Shown in pieces: positions 35,070-45,987 of a stretch of 60,044 nt of DNA (position 1 is the stretch's first letter; every line of letters begins with the position of its first letter). The notes under the pieces were generated by a model, which saw only the letters and a list, made by a program, of their open reading frames with translations, made no database searches and had not been told where the DNA came from. The DNA comes from Yeosuana marina (GTDB taxonomy: Bacteria > Bacteroidota > Bacteroidia > Flavobacteriales > Flavobacteriaceae), in contig NZ_JAAKGI010000026.1 in assembly GCF_011762485.1 (NCBI RefSeq), forward strand, positions 1 to 60,044, read 5' to 3'. A program made the position numbers and the translations under genes.

Positions 35070-36323
35070 TTAATATTCGTTATACTCTCCAGCTCCAATA
35101 TTAAAGGTTAGTGAAAATCGTAACGTATTTTCTAAAGGGCTCTGTATTTTAGAGGCAGAAAATAAATATGATAAATCTATATTGACAACATTATATTTAA
35201 ATCCTGCTCCTAAAGACAAAAATTTTCTAGCCCCTTTTTCTTCACTCTCATTGAAATATCCTGCTCTAAAAGCAAATGAATCTTCATAAGTATATTCTGC
35301 ACTTAAAGCCCATGTGAATTCTTTTAACTCTTCGCTAAAACCGCCTGGCGCATCACCAAAAGATTGAAAAACACCAGATAAAAAGTCCACATTTGGGTCT
35401 TTACCTTTAATAATTATAGGCTCATCATTAACTGGACTATTTGGATAGCCAACCAAGTCATCAACTCCTTCATCATAAGTACCATTTGAATTATTATCCG
35501 TATAATTATATTCATTTCCATAAATTGGAGGCGTTGGCACTAATAACTTAGCAACTTCTGCTGTCACAGCTACTTTGTTATAATTATCAAAAATAAAATC
35601 AAACCCTGCTCCTAATCTTAAATTAGTTGGTTGGAAATTATCTAATCCTCCCTGATCGTATTTAAATTTTGGACCTAAATTTTGAATGGCAAATCCTAGT
35701 CTCCAACGTCCATTAAAATCGGTATAAGCCTCTTCTTCAGATTGATAATATCCAGAAATATCTACACCAAATGTATTTGCAGGTGACACATCTCCACCCA
35801 GACCTTGAATTCGTAAATCGGAACGTAAATAACGCATGGCAACAGACATAGCAAATTGATCTGATAAACGTAACGCATAGGATATATCAAGAGAAAGTTC
35901 ACTTGGTTTTTGTATTCTCGGTGTGTCTGTTTCATTATCAACAAATTCAATTTCACCTAACGAAAAATACCTTAAACTGGTCCCAAAAGCACTCTTCTCA
36001 TCTAATCGATTAAAATACGTAAAGCTTCCTAAAAAAATATCATTTACTAATTTGCTCAAATAAGGCGTATAACTCACACCTATTCCAGATTTAGCCTCAG
36101 AAAAAGCATATTTAGAAGAATTCCACTGCTGAGAAAAAGCATCAACAGAAGTAGCAACTCCCATATCGGCCATACCTGCCGCTCGCGCATCGGAAGAAAT
36201 TAACAAAAAAGGAATTCCTGTTGTAATAACTCTACTATCATTAGAATTAGGGATTATTGTTGTTTGAGCGTTTACTTTCACAATCAAAAAAAAGATTGAT
36301 ATAGATAATAACGTGGTCTTCAT
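35070..36323 (-). CDS. porV: Type IX secretion outer-membrane protein PorV (LptO)
   Basis: A 417-residue FadL-like outer-membrane beta-barrel with a signal peptide (ending in VNA). The N-terminal FLLISSDARAAGMADMGVATSVDAFSQQWN region, shown here as SDARAAGMADMG, is the hallmark of PorV. In type IX secretion PorV shuttles cargo from the SprA translocon to the attachment complex with the sortase PorU. The gene lies directly downstream of porU (33 bases), the usual order in Flavobacteriaceae. Full length. Confidence 0.93.
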   Translation of the reverse strand: MKTTLLSISIFFLIVKVNAQTTIIPNSNDSRVITTGIPFLLISSDARAAGMADMGVATSVDAFSQQWNSSKYAFSEAKSGIGVSYTPYLSKLVNDIFLGSFTYFNRLDEKSAFGTSLRYFSLGEIEFVDNETDTPRIQKPSELSLDISYALRLSDQFAMSVAMRYLRSDLRIQGLGGDVSPANTFGVDISGYYQSEEEAYTDFNGRWRLGFAIQNLGPKFKYDQGGLDNFQPTNLRLGAGFDFIFDNYNKVAVTAEVAKLLVPTPPIYGNEYNYTDNNSNGTYDEGVDDLVGYPNSPVNDEPIIIKGKDPNVDFLSGVFQSFGDAPGGFSEELKEFTWALSAEYTYEDSFAFRAGYFNESEEKGARKFLSLGAGFKYNVVNIDLSYLFSASKIQSPLENTLRFSLTFNIGAGEYNEY

Positions 36324-36356
36324 CTAGTCTATTTAGTTTAACAAATATAAATTATT

Positions 36357-39300
36357 TTAAAGTATTACAAGCTTTTCAATTTTCTCTACTTTTTTGTTTA
36401 GTAACTTAGAATACACTGTCAACTTATAAATATATACTCCTTTTCCTATTTTATCTCCAAAATCATCTCTTCCATCCCAGACAATATCTCTTGAAAGCGA
36501 ACTTGTTATAGTTGCTCCCGCACTAGTTTGACCATTTAAGGTTCTAACTAATTTTCCTGAGACCGTGAATATTTGTATTGAAACGTCTAAAGGGGCTGAA
36601 CTATTGTGATTAAACCAAAATTCTGTATAATTAACAAAGGGATTTGGATAGTTTAATACATTATTTATAACCAACTCCTGATCTTTATCATATACAATAA
36701 ATTGAATTTCGGCTGTTGATGAGTTATTATAAACATCCCATGCTTTTAGGGTTAATGTATGAAGCCCGGGCGATAAATCCCTAAAAGGGAAACTAACGAC
36801 TCCCTTTTGATAATTGTCCAATTCTGTTTGATAGTAATCATTCAATATATAAGGATTAGTTTCATCACCATCAATAATAGCAACAATATCATGCCCTATA
36901 CCGCTAGCTGTATTAATTCCGTTAGTATCTTCAAGCTTTACTATTAATGTTGGAGATTCATTGGTTATTCCACCAGAAACAAAGTTTTCATCATTCATAT
37001 ACAAAGAAATGACCGGACCAATATCATCAGTTTCAGCATTTTCATTAACGCCTCCTATTTTAACAGCATTAATATTGTAACCTGTTTGATCTTCAAGAAC
37101 TTGGTCGTCTTTAGCATAAAAACTTACTTTTCCAAATCCAACTGGAATACCAATATCTTTAGGAACCACGAAATCAAATTCAAAAGCTCCATTTTTAACT
37201 GATGCTTGCCCTCTAAATATAATCTCTCCAAGTGTTGTGAAATCTAGTTTTATAAGTTGACCATTTAACCTTGTTCCATCATTAGCCAAAGTTTGTCTGT
37301 CTATTTGCTTATCGTAAATAGTTGTTGAAAGCTTACCGTTGTAATTACTTAAAAGGTTGCCATTAACATCTGTTACTTCTCCTGCTAACTTAATATGGCT
37401 TAAGGCTTTTAGAGTATCTGTAGCTTGACCAATAGGCACATCATTTAATTGTGTTAATCTGATATTAGGTTTAGGAAATGCTAATTTCATGGCTGGGTCT
37501 CCAATAAAAAATACTAAACGCCTTTGACTGATTCCTGAAATTGCAGGATCAATTTTTGTTAACCTCAACGCTTCAGCCATTGAAGGATACTCACCATCTT
37601 GATAGGCGCCATTAGTATTATATGAAAATAGATATTGTCCCAACGCATTATTAAAGGAAATTCCTGTGGTAACAAAAATCTGTCTCGTTGTGGTTATCAA
37701 ACCAATAGCTCCTGCTTGTTTATTCCAGTAGGCAAACTCTCCAGCAGTTTCTCTCAAAGGATTATCAAATCTGGTGAATTCGCAAGTTACTGTAACAAAG
37801 CAATTAAGCTTGTAAGAGTTTCTAAGATCTTCTATGTTTGGCTTTGTTAAGATTCGTTCACTTGCCAAACCATCTTCACCACCATGGCCAAAGTAATTAA
37901 TAACCAAAGTTCCGTTATCAATGGCATTTATCATAGCTTCGGTAACTTGAGGATAGGTATTCCCTCCTGCAGAGGATTCTTGTTTGTATGCATCTGAATG
38001 AATTTTTACAACATTCATAAACGGTTTATTCTGGGTAACCAAATTACCAACATTATCGGTCGTTTGTTCTAAAATGCCCTCCCAATCTTGATCCACATCA
38101 TCTGAAACAACGACAAAATTATTCCTCCAACTACCATAAGATTCTTTGTTATAGTAGGATTCTATTTTATCAACTAGTTCTTTGGCTCGTTGTGGCGTAT
38201 CGGCTAATATTCTACCAACAGCAATATCCAATTTGTCACTATTAGCCATGGTTCCTTCATTGGTATCCATCATTCCGTAAAAATCATCAGACACAAAAGA
38301 ATTTGTTAAACTAAAGCTGTTATAGGCATACCATGAAGGCATTATATTGGTATTATTTTGAATTCTATCTTTATAATCAAAGGAGCCATCACCAAACAAA
38401 CAAACATATTTTACTCTGTTTTCAGGTGTGCTGGCGTTATCATAAACATATTTAATTAGATTCCGAATAGCGCCTACATCTTGATTACCTGTACTAAATT
38501 CGTTGTAAATTTGATTTAACCCAACTACTTTTACATTTAGGTTGTATTGATTTCTATCAATTTGTGCCAAACGTTCTGCTTCGCTTAACATCGCATTTGG
38601 AGCAACAATAATATAATCTACATCTTGAAATTGTCCTTGACTATTTAAAAAAATAGTTCCTTTTATATTTTGATTAGCCACGGAGGTATTAGAATCTTTT
38701 TGAGGCTCAAAATAATCTGACGATGTTACAGCCACATAATTCCTTAAGGTTCCTAGCGGTGCTGTAAAACTAAAATTAGCTTGCCCTTCAGAATTTAAAG
38801 CATTTGAGACATTATAAATATCGGTGACATCCCAAACTTCAGACACTCCTGTTGCATTAGTAATAGTATATTGACCAATACCAGAGGTTAAAGCAACATT
38901 ATTATTTTTAAACTGAAATTGCTCTCCCAAAAAATTTAAGGCTCTAGTCGCTTCAATAGAAATATAATCTAAATACGCTAGCGCACTAGGATTGCCAGAA
39001 TTATCAAAATTAAGATTCACCGTAATAGTTGGAGATCCTACAGTTACGTTCCCAATATATGATGCACCATTTGCGACAATGGGTGCAGAGGCCGCTGCTA
39101 TTGATAATGTTGTTACATTATTCCCGTTTACACTAACACTCATAGAACTTTGGCTAGAAGATGCTACAGCGGTGTAAACCTTAAGATTTATAGGTTCATT
39201 TGTAATGATACCAGGAAAATCAAATGTGAATGTTTTGTTATTTTCAATATCAAATCGATCTCCAAACCAGCGCCTGCCCAATGAAGCTATATTATAGTCA

Positions 39301-40241
39301 TCACGTTCGTGAAACTTATAATCTTGATATGTATTTATAGTCATATCAACAGGACCTGTTGGCTGAACAAATGACTGAATACGTTTACCAGGCCCAGAAC
39401 TTACATTAATATAATAATAGGTTTTATCTGTATAACAATTAATGTTTGTATTACTGTCTGCTTGATAGCCTTTCGGACCTTTGGCATAAAACAATATATA
39501 ATCATCATTATTAAAAACACCGTCTTCTTCACCAATAAATTCTATGGCATTTTCTTGAATATCCAACGGATAAGAGATGCTATTGGAATAAGGTATCATA
39601 TCCCCCCCATTACCAAAAAGCTTAATATTTCTTGGATTAACCTTATCAACATTAACGCCTAATTGCTTTAAAAAGCTTTTTGAAAGTTTAAAAACACCTG
39701 TTGTATCAACATAAAAACGATACCATTCTCCTGAATTTAATACTGAATTTGTAATCCCACTTGTTGAATTACTGGCTTTACTTGAAGATAATTTGTTGCT
39801 AAAAGCAGCTGTTTTATAATTTATAGTAAACCCTATCACTTTTTTATAACCGCTATTTACATCCTTAATAATAGGAGATAATTGAAAAAAAGCGAATTGT
39901 TTATTTCTAGCCTTAGAATTTTTTAAACTATAAGTTAATTTATTTGGAATTGTTTTTAAATCTAAATCCTGTAGCTCACTAACCGAAATATTAGAATACG
40001 TTATATCACTTAAAACTACATTTGTTTCATCTATATAACTATTTTCCTCCCATTGAGCAACAAATAGCAAGCCTTGATCCAAATTATAACTTAAATTATC
40101 TTTATTAAACGCAGGAATCTTCATTGAATAATTTCCTGTTGATATGGTTTGAGAAGCTTCCCAAACAATATCATATCTTTTTTGTTGTGAAAAGACAAAA
40201 AACGATATAAAAAAGGTAAAAAGTAAAAATCTCTCTTTCAT
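36357..40241 (-). CDS. porU: Type IX secretion sortase PorU (C25 gingipain family)
   Basis: A 1294-residue exported protein. A long N-terminal region (about 1-520) precedes a peptidase C25 domain. The catalytic His is in YFGHGGEDG (near residue 784) and the Cys in FVTVTCEFTRFDNP (near 819). A C-terminal domain with YPNPFVNYTEFWF and KGVYIYKL matches the T9SS C-terminal signal fold that PorU retains. PorU removes C-terminal signals from T9SS cargo and links them to lipopolysaccharide at the surface. It is divergent from gldJ and upstream of porV, a conserved arrangement. Confidence 0.94.
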   Translation of the reverse strand: MKERFLLFTFFISFFVFSQQKRYDIVWEASQTISTGNYSMKIPAFNKDNLSYNLDQGLLFVAQWEENSYIDETNVVLSDITYSNISVSELQDLDLKTIPNKLTYSLKNSKARNKQFAFFQLSPIIKDVNSGYKKVIGFTINYKTAAFSNKLSSSKASNSTSGITNSVLNSGEWYRFYVDTTGVFKLSKSFLKQLGVNVDKVNPRNIKLFGNGGDMIPYSNSISYPLDIQENAIEFIGEEDGVFNNDDYILFYAKGPKGYQADSNTNINCYTDKTYYYINVSSGPGKRIQSFVQPTGPVDMTINTYQDYKFHERDDYNIASLGRRWFGDRFDIENNKTFTFDFPGIITNEPINLKVYTAVASSSQSSMSVSVNGNNVTTLSIAAASAPIVANGASYIGNVTVGSPTITVNLNFDNSGNPSALAYLDYISIEATRALNFLGEQFQFKNNNVALTSGIGQYTITNATGVSEVWDVTDIYNVSNALNSEGQANFSFTAPLGTLRNYVAVTSSDYFEPQKDSNTSVANQNIKGTIFLNSQGQFQDVDYIIVAPNAMLSEAERLAQIDRNQYNLNVKVVGLNQIYNEFSTGNQDVGAIRNLIKYVYDNASTPENRVKYVCLFGDGSFDYKDRIQNNTNIMPSWYAYNSFSLTNSFVSDDFYGMMDTNEGTMANSDKLDIAVGRILADTPQRAKELVDKIESYYNKESYGSWRNNFVVVSDDVDQDWEGILEQTTDNVGNLVTQNKPFMNVVKIHSDAYKQESSAGGNTYPQVTEAMINAIDNGTLVINYFGHGGEDGLASERILTKPNIEDLRNSYKLNCFVTVTCEFTRFDNPLRETAGEFAYWNKQAGAIGLITTTRQIFVTTGISFNNALGQYLFSYNTNGAYQDGEYPSMAEALRLTKIDPAISGISQRRLVFFIGDPAMKLAFPKPNIRLTQLNDVPIGQATDTLKALSHIKLAGEVTDVNGNLLSNYNGKLSTTIYDKQIDRQTLANDGTRLNGQLIKLDFTTLGEIIFRGQASVKNGAFEFDFVVPKDIGIPVGFGKVSFYAKDDQVLEDQTGYNINAVKIGGVNENAETDDIGPVISLYMNDENFVSGGITNESPTLIVKLEDTNGINTASGIGHDIVAIIDGDETNPYILNDYYQTELDNYQKGVVSFPFRDLSPGLHTLTLKAWDVYNNSSTAEIQFIVYDKDQELVINNVLNYPNPFVNYTEFWFNHNSSAPLDVSIQIFTVSGKLVRTLNGQTSAGATITSSLSRDIVWDGRDDFGDKIGKGVYIYKLTVYSKLLNKKVEKIEKLVIL

Positions 40242-40443
40242 TGACTAGATAAACGTTATAAATTTATTCATATTATTAAATAAAATAACAAATTTGAAAA
40301 CTGATTCAAAAATACAATAATATTTCTCCAAAATAAGCGTTATTATACCACAAAAGAACAGCGAAAAACAGCAAAATCATCGTTGTAATGTTAAAAAAAT
40401 AGGGTGAAATACACTTTTTTTTGATGAAAATGTGAAAAATCGC

Positions 40444-40472
40444 TTGCAGTATTGGGTTTAATTCTTATATTG
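40444..40472 (+). promoter_or_regulatory. Possible promoter of gldJ
   Basis: A TTG at 40444-40446 and a TATATTG at 40466-40472 are 19 bases apart, close to the Bacteroidota promoter pattern, 32 bases before the gldJ start. The -7 box is imperfect. Confidence 0.35.
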
Positions 40473-40504
40473 CACCACCAAAACATATTAGCTTACTTAA
40501 ACAT

Positions 40505-42199
40505 ATGGATATGAAAAGAGTATTAGCATTCAAGACTTTAATAGTCCTGACGTTATCTTTAGCCACAATTAGTTGTAAAAAATCAACAAGTTCAAAGAAT
40601 AGTTCTAGAGCTACAGGATGGCAAATTAACAGCAAAGAGGGTGGTTTTCAATATAACACCAACTTTCAAGAACAAGAAACATCTCCTGGATTAGTTTTTA
40701 TTGAAGGAGGAACTTTTACAAAAGGACGAGTTCAAGATGATGTAATGCACGATTGGAATAACACGCCAAATCAGCAACACGTTCAGTCATTCTATATGGA
40801 TGAAACTGAGGTTACAAATATGATGTATACCGAATACCTAGACTGGATAAAACGTGTATACCCGCCAACAGACGAAAATTTCAGAGCTATCTATAATGGT
40901 GCGTTACCAGATACATTAGTTTGGAGAAATCGTTTAGGCTTTAATGAAGTAATGACTGAAAACTATTTACGTCACCCTGGTTATGCGGAATATCCAGTAG
41001 TTGGTGTAAGTTGGATTCAAGCTGTTGAATTCTCTAACTGGAGATCAGACCGTGTTAACGAACTTTATTTAGAAAAAGCGGGGTATTTAAAAAGAGATGC
41101 CAGAATAACAGATGTAAATGCTGAATCAACGTTTAGTACAGATACATACATTAATGCTCCAACATTAACTTATGGAGGTAATGAAGAGATTATTAATGGT
41201 GATGGTCGTAACAAAAGAAACGTTCAGGTTGATGCAGATGGCAACGAAACTAATATTTATGCAACCAGAGAAACCGGTATTATTTCTCCAAAGTACAGAC
41301 TACCAACTGAAACAGAATGGGAATATGCTGCTTTAGGCATGAGCGAAATACGTAGTTACAACTTATATCGTGGCCGTAAAAAATACCCATGGGAAGGACA
41401 ATATACACGATCTGGAAAACGAAAAAATCGTGGTGATCAATTAGCTAACTTTAAGCAAGGTAAAGGTGATTATGGCGGAATTGCAGGTTGGTCTGATGAT
41501 GGTGCTGATATAACAAACAAAGTAAAATCTTATGCGCCAAATGATTTTGGACTGTATGATATGGCTGGAAACGTTTCGGAATGGGTAGCTGACGTATATA
41601 GACCTATTATTGATGATGAGTTTAATGATTTTAATTACTATCGCGGAAATGTGTACACAAAAAATGCAATTAATGATGATGGTAGTGTAAAAATTGTCAC
41701 AGCAGAAGATATCGTTTATGACACATTATCTAACGGAAAATTAATTGCTAGAAACTTACCTGGTGAGATAATGCAAGTACCAGTTGATGAAAACGAAACT
41801 TATTTAAGAACCAATTTTGATAAAAGTGATGAAATAAACTTTAGAGATGGTGACAGACGTTCATCTCGTAAGTTTGATACAAGTTTTAACGATGATGAAT
41901 CTGGCAATAAGCAAGGTTCAACTACTAAAGACATGTATAATTCACCACGAAATATGGTTTCAAGAGATTCTACTGGACAACTTATTAGAGAGTACGATCA
42001 AAACAACAACAGAACATCTTTAATTAATGACAAAGTACGAGTTTATAAAGGTGGTTCTTGGAAAGACAGAGAATATTGGTTAGATCCAGCTCAAAGACGT
42101 TATTTCCCTCAAGATATGGCAACAGATTACATTGGTTTTAGATGTGCTATGTCAAGAGTAGGTTCAAAATCAAAAGAAAAAAACAAAACAAAGAGTTAA
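40505..42199 (+). CDS. gldJ: Gliding motility lipoprotein GldJ
   Basis: A 564-residue lipoprotein (Cys24 after ATIS; a start two codons later is also possible). It has the formylglycine-generating-enzyme/sulfatase-modifying fold without evident catalytic use: FIEGGTFTKG, FYMDETEVTNMMY, YRLPTETEWEYAA, DMAGNVSEWVADVY and the terminal IGFRCAMS are visible. The insert with GRNKRNVQVDADGNE and the length match GldJ, a core gliding and type IX secretion component related to GldK. It lies between divergent porU and murF, as in other Flavobacteriaceae. Confidence 0.94.
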   Translation: MDMKRVLAFKTLIVLTLSLATISCKKSTSSKNSSRATGWQINSKEGGFQYNTNFQEQETSPGLVFIEGGTFTKGRVQDDVMHDWNNTPNQQHVQSFYMDETEVTNMMYTEYLDWIKRVYPPTDENFRAIYNGALPDTLVWRNRLGFNEVMTENYLRHPGYAEYPVVGVSWIQAVEFSNWRSDRVNELYLEKAGYLKRDARITDVNAESTFSTDTYINAPTLTYGGNEEIINGDGRNKRNVQVDADGNETNIYATRETGIISPKYRLPTETEWEYAALGMSEIRSYNLYRGRKKYPWEGQYTRSGKRKNRGDQLANFKQGKGDYGGIAGWSDDGADITNKVKSYAPNDFGLYDMAGNVSEWVADVYRPIIDDEFNDFNYYRGNVYTKNAINDDGSVKIVTAEDIVYDTLSNGKLIARNLPGEIMQVPVDENETYLRTNFDKSDEINFRDGDRRSSRKFDTSFNDDESGNKQGSTTKDMYNSPRNMVSRDSTGQLIREYDQNNNRTSLINDKVRVYKGGSWKDREYWLDPAQRRYFPQDMATDYIGFRCAMSRVGSKSKEKNKTKS

Positions 42200-42213
42200 A
42201 ATAATTCTTGATA

Positions 42214-42253
42214 TATTAAAAAAGTCCTAGCATTAGTTAGGACTTTTTTAATA
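42214..42253 (+). terminator. Terminator of gldJ
   Basis: Perfect 16-base arms (42214-42229 and 42238-42253) with an 8-base loop and a T run, ending only 10 bases before the murF start codon. Confidence 0.8.
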
Positions 42254-42263
42254 CTTTTAATTT

Positions 42264-43541
42264 ATGAAAATAAAAGAATTACACGCCCGTTTTTTAAAAT
42301 GCTCATCAGCCTCAACAGATACTAGAAAAATAACACCTAACGCCATGTTTTTTGCTTTAAAAGGCGAAAATTTTAACGGCAACACCTATGCTGAACAAGC
42401 AATCAAACAAGGTGCAAAATATGTTGTAATTGATGAAAAAGAATATATGCATTCATCAAAAACTATATTGGTTAGTAATGTCTTGGAAACACTCCAGCAA
42501 TTAGCTACTTTTCATAGAGAGTATTTAAAAACTCCTATTATAGCTCTTACAGGAAGTAACGGAAAAACAACCACGAAAGAACTTATCAATGCTGTTCTAT
42601 CCAAAAAATATAAAACATCGGCTACAAAAGGAAACTTAAACAATCATATTGGAGTGCCTTTAACTTTGTTGTCTATGACTAAAGAGACAGAATTAGGCAT
42701 TGTAGAAATGGGAGCTAATCACCAGAAAGAAATTGAGTTTTTATCCAACATTGTAAAACCAGATTACGGATTGATAACAAATTACGGCAAAGCTCATCTT
42801 GAAGGTTTTGGAGGTGTAGAAGGTATTATTAAAGGAAAGTCTGAATTATATACGCACTTAATAGAGTATGACAAACTTGCATTTATAAACGGATTAGACC
42901 CTATTCAAATTGAAAAATCAAAAAAGGCTAAGACTTATAAATTTGGAAATACATCAGATTTTGATGTAGAGATTCACTTTATTGAAGCGCAACCATATGT
43001 TTTCATTAACTATCAAAATCAAATTATAAAGAGTCAATTAATAGGTTCTTATAATTTCACTAATATTGCTATTGCAATTACTATTGGCGCCTTTTTTAAA
43101 GTACAACTTAGGGATATTAAAGAAGGTATTGAAAGTTATGTACCTTCTAATAATCGATCTCAAGTTTTAATAAAAGCGTCTAACAAAATTATTCTGGACG
43201 CTTACAATGCCAATCCTACAAGCATGAAAGCAGCTTTAGAAAATTTTGAAAAACAATCAGGAGACAAGATAGCAATCCTTGGTGATATGTTTGAACTAGG
43301 CGAAGATGCTCCAAAAGAACACCAATATATAGCGGATTTAGCATCAAAAATGCCTTTTAACCAAATTGTATTAATTGGAAGTAATTTTTACAAGATAAAA
43401 GCTCAATCAGAAAACACAACTAAATTCGAATCTTTTGAAGACTTTAAAGCAAATTTTCTCCTATCTAATATTAAAAATTCTACGCTTTTAATTAAAGGGT
43501 CTCGGGGTATGGCTTTAGAAAGAATTATGGATATTCTATAA
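42264..43541 (+). CDS. murF: UDP-N-acetylmuramoyl-tripeptide--D-alanyl-D-alanine ligase
   Basis: A 425-residue Mur ligase. ATP loop ALTGSNGKTTTKE near residues 93-105, the EMGANHQKEIEF motif near 150, and DAYNANPTSMKAAL near 310 are diagnostic for MurF. It adds D-Ala-D-Ala to the UDP-MurNAc-tripeptide in the cytoplasm. Its start lies directly after the gldJ terminator, so it either has a promoter within that region or depends on partial readthrough. Full length. Confidence 0.95.
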   Translation: MKIKELHARFLKCSSASTDTRKITPNAMFFALKGENFNGNTYAEQAIKQGAKYVVIDEKEYMHSSKTILVSNVLETLQQLATFHREYLKTPIIALTGSNGKTTTKELINAVLSKKYKTSATKGNLNNHIGVPLTLLSMTKETELGIVEMGANHQKEIEFLSNIVKPDYGLITNYGKAHLEGFGGVEGIIKGKSELYTHLIEYDKLAFINGLDPIQIEKSKKAKTYKFGNTSDFDVEIHFIEAQPYVFINYQNQIIKSQLIGSYNFTNIAIAITIGAFFKVQLRDIKEGIESYVPSNNRSQVLIKASNKIILDAYNANPTSMKAALENFEKQSGDKIAILGDMFELGEDAPKEHQYIADLASKMPFNQIVLIGSNFYKIKAQSENTTKFESFEDFKANFLLSNIKNSTLLIKGSRGMALERIMDIL

Positions 43542-43867
43542 AACAAAAAAAATCTTCATCTAAAATCATAAATTTGATTCTTCAGATTTTCATCGTGTTA
43601 AGAGCCTGTTAAAAACTCCATATGAATACAGACTCTTCTTTTAAAAATATTAAAATCTATAACCTATCGATTTATATCATAATATTTTAAAATTCAACTA
43701 CTTAAAAAAAATACTACATATATTTTTTCTTGTTGAAATTCTAAAAATGTTAAAAATTATTTTTTAAAATTTTTTTAAGATTTCACAATTGATTTTTTAA
43801 TTAGCTTGGTTTCCGCATTTTTACAATGTACCTAACTATTAATATTAATCTTTATTCAAACCAAATT

Positions 43868-45016
43868 ATGTTAGTATGTACAAAACGTCTGTTTCGTGTG
43901 TGTTTTAGTTTTTTAGTTCTTTACATTCTTTTCCCAACAAATGCACAAGCTCAAAGTGTATCGTTGTATACACCTTTCACAAAAATAGTGGCTCCTCCTG
44001 GAAAAACTATTAACTATTCGGTTCAAGTCATCAATAATAGCAATAGTATTAAAACATCGAACATTAAAGTTTTAGGACTACCAGAAGACTGGAGTTATGA
44101 ACTTAAATCTGGAGGATGGCTTGTTGAACAGGTTTCTACACTTCCTAAAAAAGAAGAAAAACTAACTTTAAATGTCAATGTTCCTTTAAAGGTTAACAAA
44201 GGGGCTTACCATTTTAAGATTCTTGCTGAAGGATACACAACACTCCCATTAACAATCATTGTTTCTAAAGAAGGAACTTACCAAACTGAATTTGCCTCTA
44301 AACAATATAACATAGAAGGGGCTTCAAATTCAACCTTCACCTATAATGCTACTCTAAGAAATGGCACCGCTGAAAGTCAAGTGTATGCCTTAAAAGCACT
44401 TGCTCCTCCTGGATGGAATGTGGTTTTTAAATCTGTTGGTAAGCAGGTTTCTTCTTTAAACATCGAAGCAAATAAAACAGAGAACATTACGATTGATGTC
44501 AATCCACCAAGCTATATTAAATCGGGCACTTATAAAATACCAATTCTGGCAAATGCAGATAATAATGTAGCTCGTTTGGAACTTGAAACTGTTATAACAG
44601 GTACCTACAGTATTGATTTGGACACGCCTACAGGATTATTAAGCACCGATGTTACTGCTGGTGATAATAAAAAATTAAAAGTATTAGTTAAAAATACTGG
44701 CTCTACACCTCTAAACAATATTAAACTAAAAGCCCAAACGCCGGCAAACTGGACTGTTACGTTTAATCCTAAAGACGTATCTCATTTAGATGCTGGAAAA
44801 ATTAAAGAAGTAGAGGCTACAATTGATGTAGACAATAAAGCTTTATCTGGTGATTATGAAACAAAAATAAACGTAAGATCCCAAGATGCATCAACAGACA
44901 AGGTGTTTAGGATAACCGTTCATGCTTCTGTTCTATCAGGATGGCTTGGTATTTTAATTATTTTAATGGCATTAAGTAGTGTTTATTTCCTGATTAGAAA
45001 ATACGGACGAAGATAG
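43868..45016 (+). CDS. Exported NEW3-domain protein of an ABC transporter
   Basis: Started at 43868 (MLVCTKRLFRV) the protein has 382 residues and a signal peptide ending in NAQAQ. An ATG 14 codons upstream is open but would add a polar stretch before it. Three Ig-like NEW3/alpha-galactosidase-associated repeats follow (VAPPGKTINYSVQV, LRNGTAESQVYALKALAPPGWNV in part, VKNTGSTPLNNIKL). One C-terminal membrane helix (GWLGILIILMALSSVYFLI) and a basic tail end the protein. The bulk should sit in the periplasm. The ABC ATPase gene starts 2 bases later, so it is the extracytoplasmic part of that transporter. The substrate is unknown. Confidence 0.85.
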   Translation: MLVCTKRLFRVCFSFLVLYILFPTNAQAQSVSLYTPFTKIVAPPGKTINYSVQVINNSNSIKTSNIKVLGLPEDWSYELKSGGWLVEQVSTLPKKEEKLTLNVNVPLKVNKGAYHFKILAEGYTTLPLTIIVSKEGTYQTEFASKQYNIEGASNSTFTYNATLRNGTAESQVYALKALAPPGWNVVFKSVGKQVSSLNIEANKTENITIDVNPPSYIKSGTYKIPILANADNNVARLELETVITGTYSIDLDTPTGLLSTDVTAGDNKKLKVLVKNTGSTPLNNIKLKAQTPANWTVTFNPKDVSHLDAGKIKEVEATIDVDNKALSGDYETKINVRSQDASTDKVFRITVHASVLSGWLGILIILMALSSVYFLIRKYGRR

Positions 45017-45018
45017 CC

Positions 45019-45987
45019 ATGGAACCAATTATAAGTTTAAAAAATCTCACTAAAAAGTATGGAGATTTCAAAGCGGTAGACTGCTTAACCCTTCAAATAC
45101 AAAAGGGAGAAATTTTTGGTCTGTTAGGACCCAATGGCGCTGGAAAATCAACCACAATTTTAATGATGTTGGGTTTAACAGAACCAAATAATGGGAATGC
45201 TTTAGTTTGTGGTTTTGATGCGACTTCTAATCCTATTGAAGTGAAAAAAAAAGTTGGATACTTACCAGATACTCTCGGCTTTTATGATAACAGAACAGGG
45301 TTAGAAAACCTTATATATGTGGCTCGATTGAATGGAATACCTGAACAAAATGCCAAGCGAAAAGCCGAACAACTCCTTGAAAGAGTAGGTCTAACAAAGG
45401 TAAAAAACAATAAAGTGGGCACCTATTCAAGAGGTATGAAACAACGTTTAGGATTAGCCGATGTACTTATTAAAGATCCAGAAATTATTGTTTTAGATGA
45501 ACCGACACTTGGTATCGACCCTAGTGGTGTTAAAGATTTTTTGTTATTAATTAGTCAATTAAGTAAAGAAAATCACTTGACTGTCTTATTATCATCACAT
45601 CACCTTCATCAGGTACAACAAGTATGCGACCGCGTTGGCCTCTTTGTAGGTGGCAAACTAATAGCTGAAGGTGATATTCCTACACTATCAAAAACATTGT
45701 TTTACGAAACCCCTTATATGGTTGAAGTGCAATTGCTTGAGAGTCATGAGAAAAATTTAACATCTATACAGAAATTGCTAAAAGACTTACAAGAAGTTAA
45801 ATCTATAGACATAAAGAAAGAAAAACTTGTAATTACTTGCACAGAAGACGTCACTAGCATTATTGCGAAAACGCTAATTGAAGCCAATTTTAATATCGTT
45901 CATTTAAACAAAATCGAGTTTGGCTTAGATGATATATATCAACGTTATTTTGAGACTACAAATGAAAACCTTAAACAGACTGCATAA
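45019..45987 (+). CDS. ABC transporter ATP-binding protein (ABC-2 type)
   Basis: A 322-residue ATPase with Walker A GPNGAGKST (near residue 38), the signature YSRGMKQRLGLADVL and Walker B IIVLDEPTLGIDP. A C-terminal extension of about 100 residues is typical of CcmA/NatA-type ABC-2 exporters and NosF. It pairs with the permease encoded by the overlapping next gene and with the NEW3 protein upstream. The direction is probably export or membrane remodelling, but no substrate can be named. Confidence 0.93.
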   Translation: MEPIISLKNLTKKYGDFKAVDCLTLQIQKGEIFGLLGPNGAGKSTTILMMLGLTEPNNGNALVCGFDATSNPIEVKKKVGYLPDTLGFYDNRTGLENLIYVARLNGIPEQNAKRKAEQLLERVGLTKVKNNKVGTYSRGMKQRLGLADVLIKDPEIIVLDEPTLGIDPSGVKDFLLLISQLSKENHLTVLLSSHHLHQVQQVCDRVGLFVGGKLIAEGDIPTLSKTLFYETPYMVEVQLLESHEKNLTSIQKLLKDLQEVKSIDIKKEKLVITCTEDVTSIIAKTLIEANFNIVHLNKIEFGLDDIYQRYFETTNENLKQTA